DNA of 64,000 nucleotides from Hedera helix (Eukaryota > Streptophyta > Magnoliopsida > Apiales > Araliaceae), in the NCBI GenBank assembly GCA_947179155.2, contig OX359269.1, positions 56,172,524-56,236,523 on the forward strand. The letters run 5' to 3'. The position numbers and the translations under genes were made by a program. The notes beneath the pieces are model-generated. The model worked only from the letters and a program-made list of their open reading frames with translations. It did not search any database and was not told the DNA's origin. Shown here piece after piece: positions 60,052 through 64,000 of this stretch (its first letter is position 1; each line of letters begins with the position of its first letter).

Positions 60052-61965
60052 CTTAATGTTTACGAATATTAAGACTATGTTGAAAATTTAGGGGAAAAAA
60101 AGTAGAAGTGTTAAAAAAATATGAATTGACTTAAGAAAGATCAAAGATCAATCCTATATTTCAAAATAGAGGAAAAAATAAATAAAAATGCCATGTAAAA
60201 AGCAAATGATAATTAGGATTGTTGCAATAAAAATTATTATAAGAACATTGTAAGACAAAAATTGCTACCTCTGTCTTATTTATAAAAGTTAAGTGTTTAT
60301 TGCGAAATATTTTTTTTTTCTTACTCCTAGTGATATAATTACAAAATTTTAATAACAAATTTTTGAATATTAATGCTATTTTATACTATTAATTAAAAAA
60401 CTAACTCTTTTTGTAATATAAATAAATAATTCAAATGCAATTTTTTTATTGTTGTTAAATGGAGGAAGCAATATATAATAAACCAACATCTTTTGATAGA
60501 TAGAGCTATAGTGACACCAGCTTACAAACAAATTTGTGCGAAGATATACAATATCAAAGCAAAACCCATTCCAATTATTACAGTTCAAATCTCTGACCCA
60601 TCTAATCTTAGGATCCAAGGGAATTTGGGTTGGGGAAGGGAGGAGAATGGTCCGGGGCTGGGAAAAAACTTTTAAGAAAAAATTATTTAATTCGTAGAGC
60701 GTTTTAGCTAATTCATAATATAGCGCTTTAATCAATTCTAAATTTTTATAATTTTTGTTAAGAGGGTAACAAATTGCCAATTTTTTTTATGTCTCCTGCA
60801 AAGATATCCGATTCTAATAAGATTATGCACTCACCCAAGGAAAACTTGCCTTCATCATAGATTTATGTTAAGTTCATTGAAAGCCAATGTGATTTGAGCA
60901 CAAGAAAAACGAATTTGATGACCGTATATATTACCCTTCTTTCAAATTTGTCTTAATTGCATATTATATGAAAAAAGGAGATATTTAGCATGTCACAATT
61001 AAATTTAATTATAGATTAAGCCCTAAACGTGATAGTTTAATAACAAATTAGAGATAACTCGTGCCTGAAATGCACCGTACAACTAATATAACAGTTGAGT
61101 ATTGTATTTAATATTTTTAGATTGAAAAATCTAAAACTGTTGTGGACTCTCAGTTCCATAATAGAACTGAGAGTCAAACCATTAATACAAAAAAATTAAT
61201 ACTCAATTTAGTCATAATTTATTTTTGAGACAAACATTAGTGTGCTACTCATGCCCAATTTAAAATTAGTTCTTAGTAGGTTTGAGCAATTAATTGATTG
61301 ACAATAACGGGCTCAAATTTGTATAATATAGTATTTTCTGATATTTCACACACATTTTCTTTATTGACAAAACGAAATGAGAAGTTTGGCAGCATTTATT
61401 TACCTCTAGTAGCTCTAACCATCGATCAATATGATCTATGAACAATATTTTCAGTGCAAAAATGGTAGTACTGCAAGCTATTTGGTGAGATCCAATGAGG
61501 AAAAAAAAGATGTAAAATCCAAAAGAAAGACTTTTAGGTATAAAATGAGTCATCTAAGTCCAAACAAAAAAGTATTGTCATAATATCAAATAAATCGCAT
61601 CACCATAATATTTTTTCCTCTATATTTTTTTTCTTAAAATAGGACAAAATATTTTCATACCATGAGTCAGAGCCTACTACAATAGTTGTTCTCGATATAG
61701 CTCGCAAAAACAACAAAGAGATGACACGTAATTGTCCGTGTCTAAAGGCACGGTGTAGATTAAAATTTTAAAAATACTCTATTACCTAAAGAGTCTTTAC
61801 AACCTAAAATAACTTACAAAGCAATTAGAATGAATCTGAATCGTCCCTGTGATTTCTTGCCCAAATCAATTTGCGTGTGAAAACATAACGACCGCAATAC
61901 TCGAAAAACAGAAAAATGACGTCAATGCTAAAAGGATCCATGTTGTTTACGTGCAATTTTTTATT
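60052..61965. other. AT-rich intergenic, no gene seen
   Basis: An imperfect inverted repeat 'tggactctcagttccat'/'atagaactgagagtca' occurs at about 61143-61177. The remaining frames are low-complexity shadows. Confidence 0.4.
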
Positions 61966-61966
61966 T

Positions 61967-62062
61967 ATAATAATAATAATTATTATTATTAGTAGTAATA
62001 ATAATAGTAATAGTATTATTATTATTATTATAAATAAGAATAATTATTATTATTACTATTAC

Positions 62063-62111
<49 letters not shown>

Positions 62112-62172
62112 ATTATTATTGCTATTATTATTACTATTATTATAATTATTATTGTTATTATTATTATTACTA

Positions 62173-62205
<33 letters not shown>
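61967..62205. repeat. (ATT)n microsatellite array, interrupted
   Basis: About 240 bp of ATT-type triplets with occasional ACT/GTT variants. The poly-Tyr/Ile frames across it are artefacts. Confidence 0.95.
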
Positions 62206-62206
<1 letters not shown>

Positions 62207-62430
62207 GTGTAGTTGTGAATTTTTGATTTAGGTGAAAAATGTGAGTGGGTAGATTTAAAAAAAAAAAGATGTTGAATTGGGGGGGGGGGGGGGATGAGAG
62301 ATATAGTAGTGACCGTTAGGTGTTGAAGTCTCAAATGATTTTAGACTGTTGGATGTTGAAACTTAAATTAATTTGAGGCCGTTAGATATTAAAGTATTAT
62401 AATTTGAGTCGCTCTATTTTATATTATAGA
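62206..62430 (-). mobile_element. Helitron-like terminus, copy B of the two-copy family
   Basis: A diverged copy of 27251-27472, again directly joined to an ATT array on the same side and with a G run (62279-62293). The minus-strand end is A|TCTATAATATAAAATAG. Confidence 0.5.
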
Positions 62431-63761
62431 TATCTTAAACGCTAAAATTAACAAAAATAATGAAAATACAAAAATATTCTTCATAAATGACTGTATTTAT
62501 AATTAAATTTGACTATGACAAACTATATATTACTTTACCCCATATTATACTTACAAGTTTGATAGCTCATGCGAGGCACGAGAAAGTTTGTACAAATTTT
62601 TTGTAAATATTTGATAAATTTTATTGATATATATTTATCATTTTCATTTATATAATACATACATAATATTAATAATTGGATAAGTATATTCTACTGCAAT
62701 TAAAAGAAATTTAATTACTTTTATTATTGTATGATTGAAAATTAAAAATAATTGTCAATAAAGAACTTTTCATATTTCTATGCTCACAATTTAAGAGAAA
62801 TTTATTACATTTATTTGATTAAAATTACATATAACTTTTAATAGTTCAAGAATAAAATTTTCATATTATTCCTTCATAATTCAAGTCAAATTAATTGTAT
62901 TATTAATTACCATATTAAATATAATAATAATGAGTTAACTCGTTTTAATTAATGAGTTAACTCGGACAGTCATTCAATTAATTTTCTTCCATGCTTTTAT
63001 ATATAAGGTCTGTAATTATTAATTATCATATTAAATGTAATAATAATTGTTCTAGTTAATTCATCAATAAAAATGAGTTAACTCTTTTTAATTAATAAGT
63101 TAACTCGCGGATGGTCATTCAATTGATTTCCTTCCATATTTTTATATATAAGGTCCTGAAAGTATGAATTACTAGATTGGTAACATGTGTAAGTCACAAG
63201 TTTTTTTTTATTTATTTATGAAATTTGGATTTTTAAAATTTATATATTATATGAAAATACTTATATGTGCATAGATAATCTTGAAAATAGTAGATAACAT
63301 TTAATAGATTCAATAGCTCCCACAAATAAATTTCAAATTATGTCATATATGCGTGCATGTGTATATATATTCAATCATTGTATATAGCTCACGGGATACA
63401 AATAATTTATATATTGTGTCAAGAAAAATAAAGAGTTTTGAATGATTGACTTGTTATTAACTCGTGGTCAACCAAAATGACTCAATAAACTTATAAAATT
63501 ATTATTGTAATAAGATTTTTTAATGTCTTGTTATATATAGTTATTGATTATAATATTTTTGTTAATGACAATTTAAATACATCAATGAAAATGTCACAAT
63601 AGTGATATTAGCTTCGTAAAAAATTAGAATCATTAGATGTAACTTAACTATTAAATATTAATAACATTTCTCAATTGTTTAAATTGTATAAATATTTATA
63701 ATTTTTAGAAATTATAAATAAAATTATCTCCCGTCACTTAATTTATCATATTAAGTTATAC
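62431..63761. other. AT-rich intergenic with a ~117 bp imperfect tandem repeat
   Basis: 'aattaatgagttaactcg...gtcattcaattaattttcttccatgcttttatatataaggtc' (from about 62930) recurs from about 63070 as 'aattaataagttaactcg...tttatatataaggtc'. No gene is supported. Confidence 0.45.
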
Positions 63762-63763
63762 TA

Positions 63764-64000
63764 CTCCCTCCGCCTAAGTTTATTTTTTCTATTTTTTTTT
63801 ATCCAAATCTATTTATTCTCTTTATATTTTAATTTTATTTTGACTTTATTTTTTTAATATTGTCCTCGTTTAATTTTATATAAAATTTATTAAAAATTAC
63901 ATGACATACATTGAAAAAAATAACATTATTAACTTTGATAATAGAAACATAACCATGCTCATTTTTTCTTTTTTTCACTCTCCACTATTTTATTAATCTT
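63764..64000. mobile_element. Left part of a Stowaway-like MITE running off the window
   Basis: TA|CTCCCTCCGCCTAAGTTTATT is a Stowaway-type terminus. The partner terminus is not reached before the window ends. Confidence 0.55.

Noticed and set aside
61916..62212. Poly-Ile/Tyr open frame of about 98 codons
   Set aside because: Microsatellite translation, same reason.

Overview
This is a 64 kb stretch of AT-rich nuclear DNA from a flowering plant, most likely a core eudicot. The evidence is plant-type intron-rich genes with GT-AG introns, plant-specific protein families (SHOU4-like, PUB U-box, GeBP), Stowaway, hAT, Mutator, CACTA and Helitron elements, solo LTRs, and long microsatellites. I cannot name the species.

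Three protein-coding genes are supported, all on the minus strand. (1) 1616-5703 is the 5' two-thirds of a mitochondrial-type cation diffusion facilitator, MTPC4/SLC30A9-like. Its C-terminal exons are not in the window. (2) 8149-21927 is a complete 14-exon GH47 alpha-1,2-mannosidase (MNS1 type, 574 aa by my exon model), the Golgi enzyme that trims N-glycan mannose. (3) 48791-56464 is a complete 4-exon SHOU4-type membrane protein (485 aa by my model), a family linked to cellulose synthase trafficking. Between (2) and (3), at 41590-47059 on the plus strand, lies a pyridoxamine-phosphate-oxidase-like (FMN-binding split barrel) gene. Its splice sites look sound, but it has in-frame stops and no recognisable last exon, so I call it a pseudogene. 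As I recall, the order MTPC4 - MNS1 - PNPOX-like matches Arabidopsis At1g51560-At1g51610, so this looks like an old conserved block stretched by transposons.

The 26 kb between MNS1 and SHOU4 is mostly mobile-element territory. It holds a truncated LTR (24116-25679), a solo LTR (25680-27072), an (ATT)n array joined to a Helitron-like end, and a hAT MITE with an 8 bp duplication. Next comes a 6 kb mosaic of broken gene pieces that keep their introns: GeBP-like, SGF29-like, a U-box PUB piece in reverse, and a phosphofructokinase piece. It stops at a clear CACTA-type terminus at 34894 that cuts into an eIF3b pseudogene. I read this as a probable gene-capturing CACTA element whose left end I could not find. 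A 1.67 kb Mutator-like element with ~270 bp inverted repeats follows at 35807-37475.

Introns of the three real genes carry further insertions: a Helitron and a solo LTR nested in a MITE in MTPC4; a small LTR element abutting a splice acceptor in MNS1; and a hAT element plus two runs of 20 and 25 G in SHOU4. The right flank (58.3-64 kb) has no gene that I can support.

Exon joins were worked out by hand from splice motifs, reading phase and remembered family sequences. No search or alignment was run.
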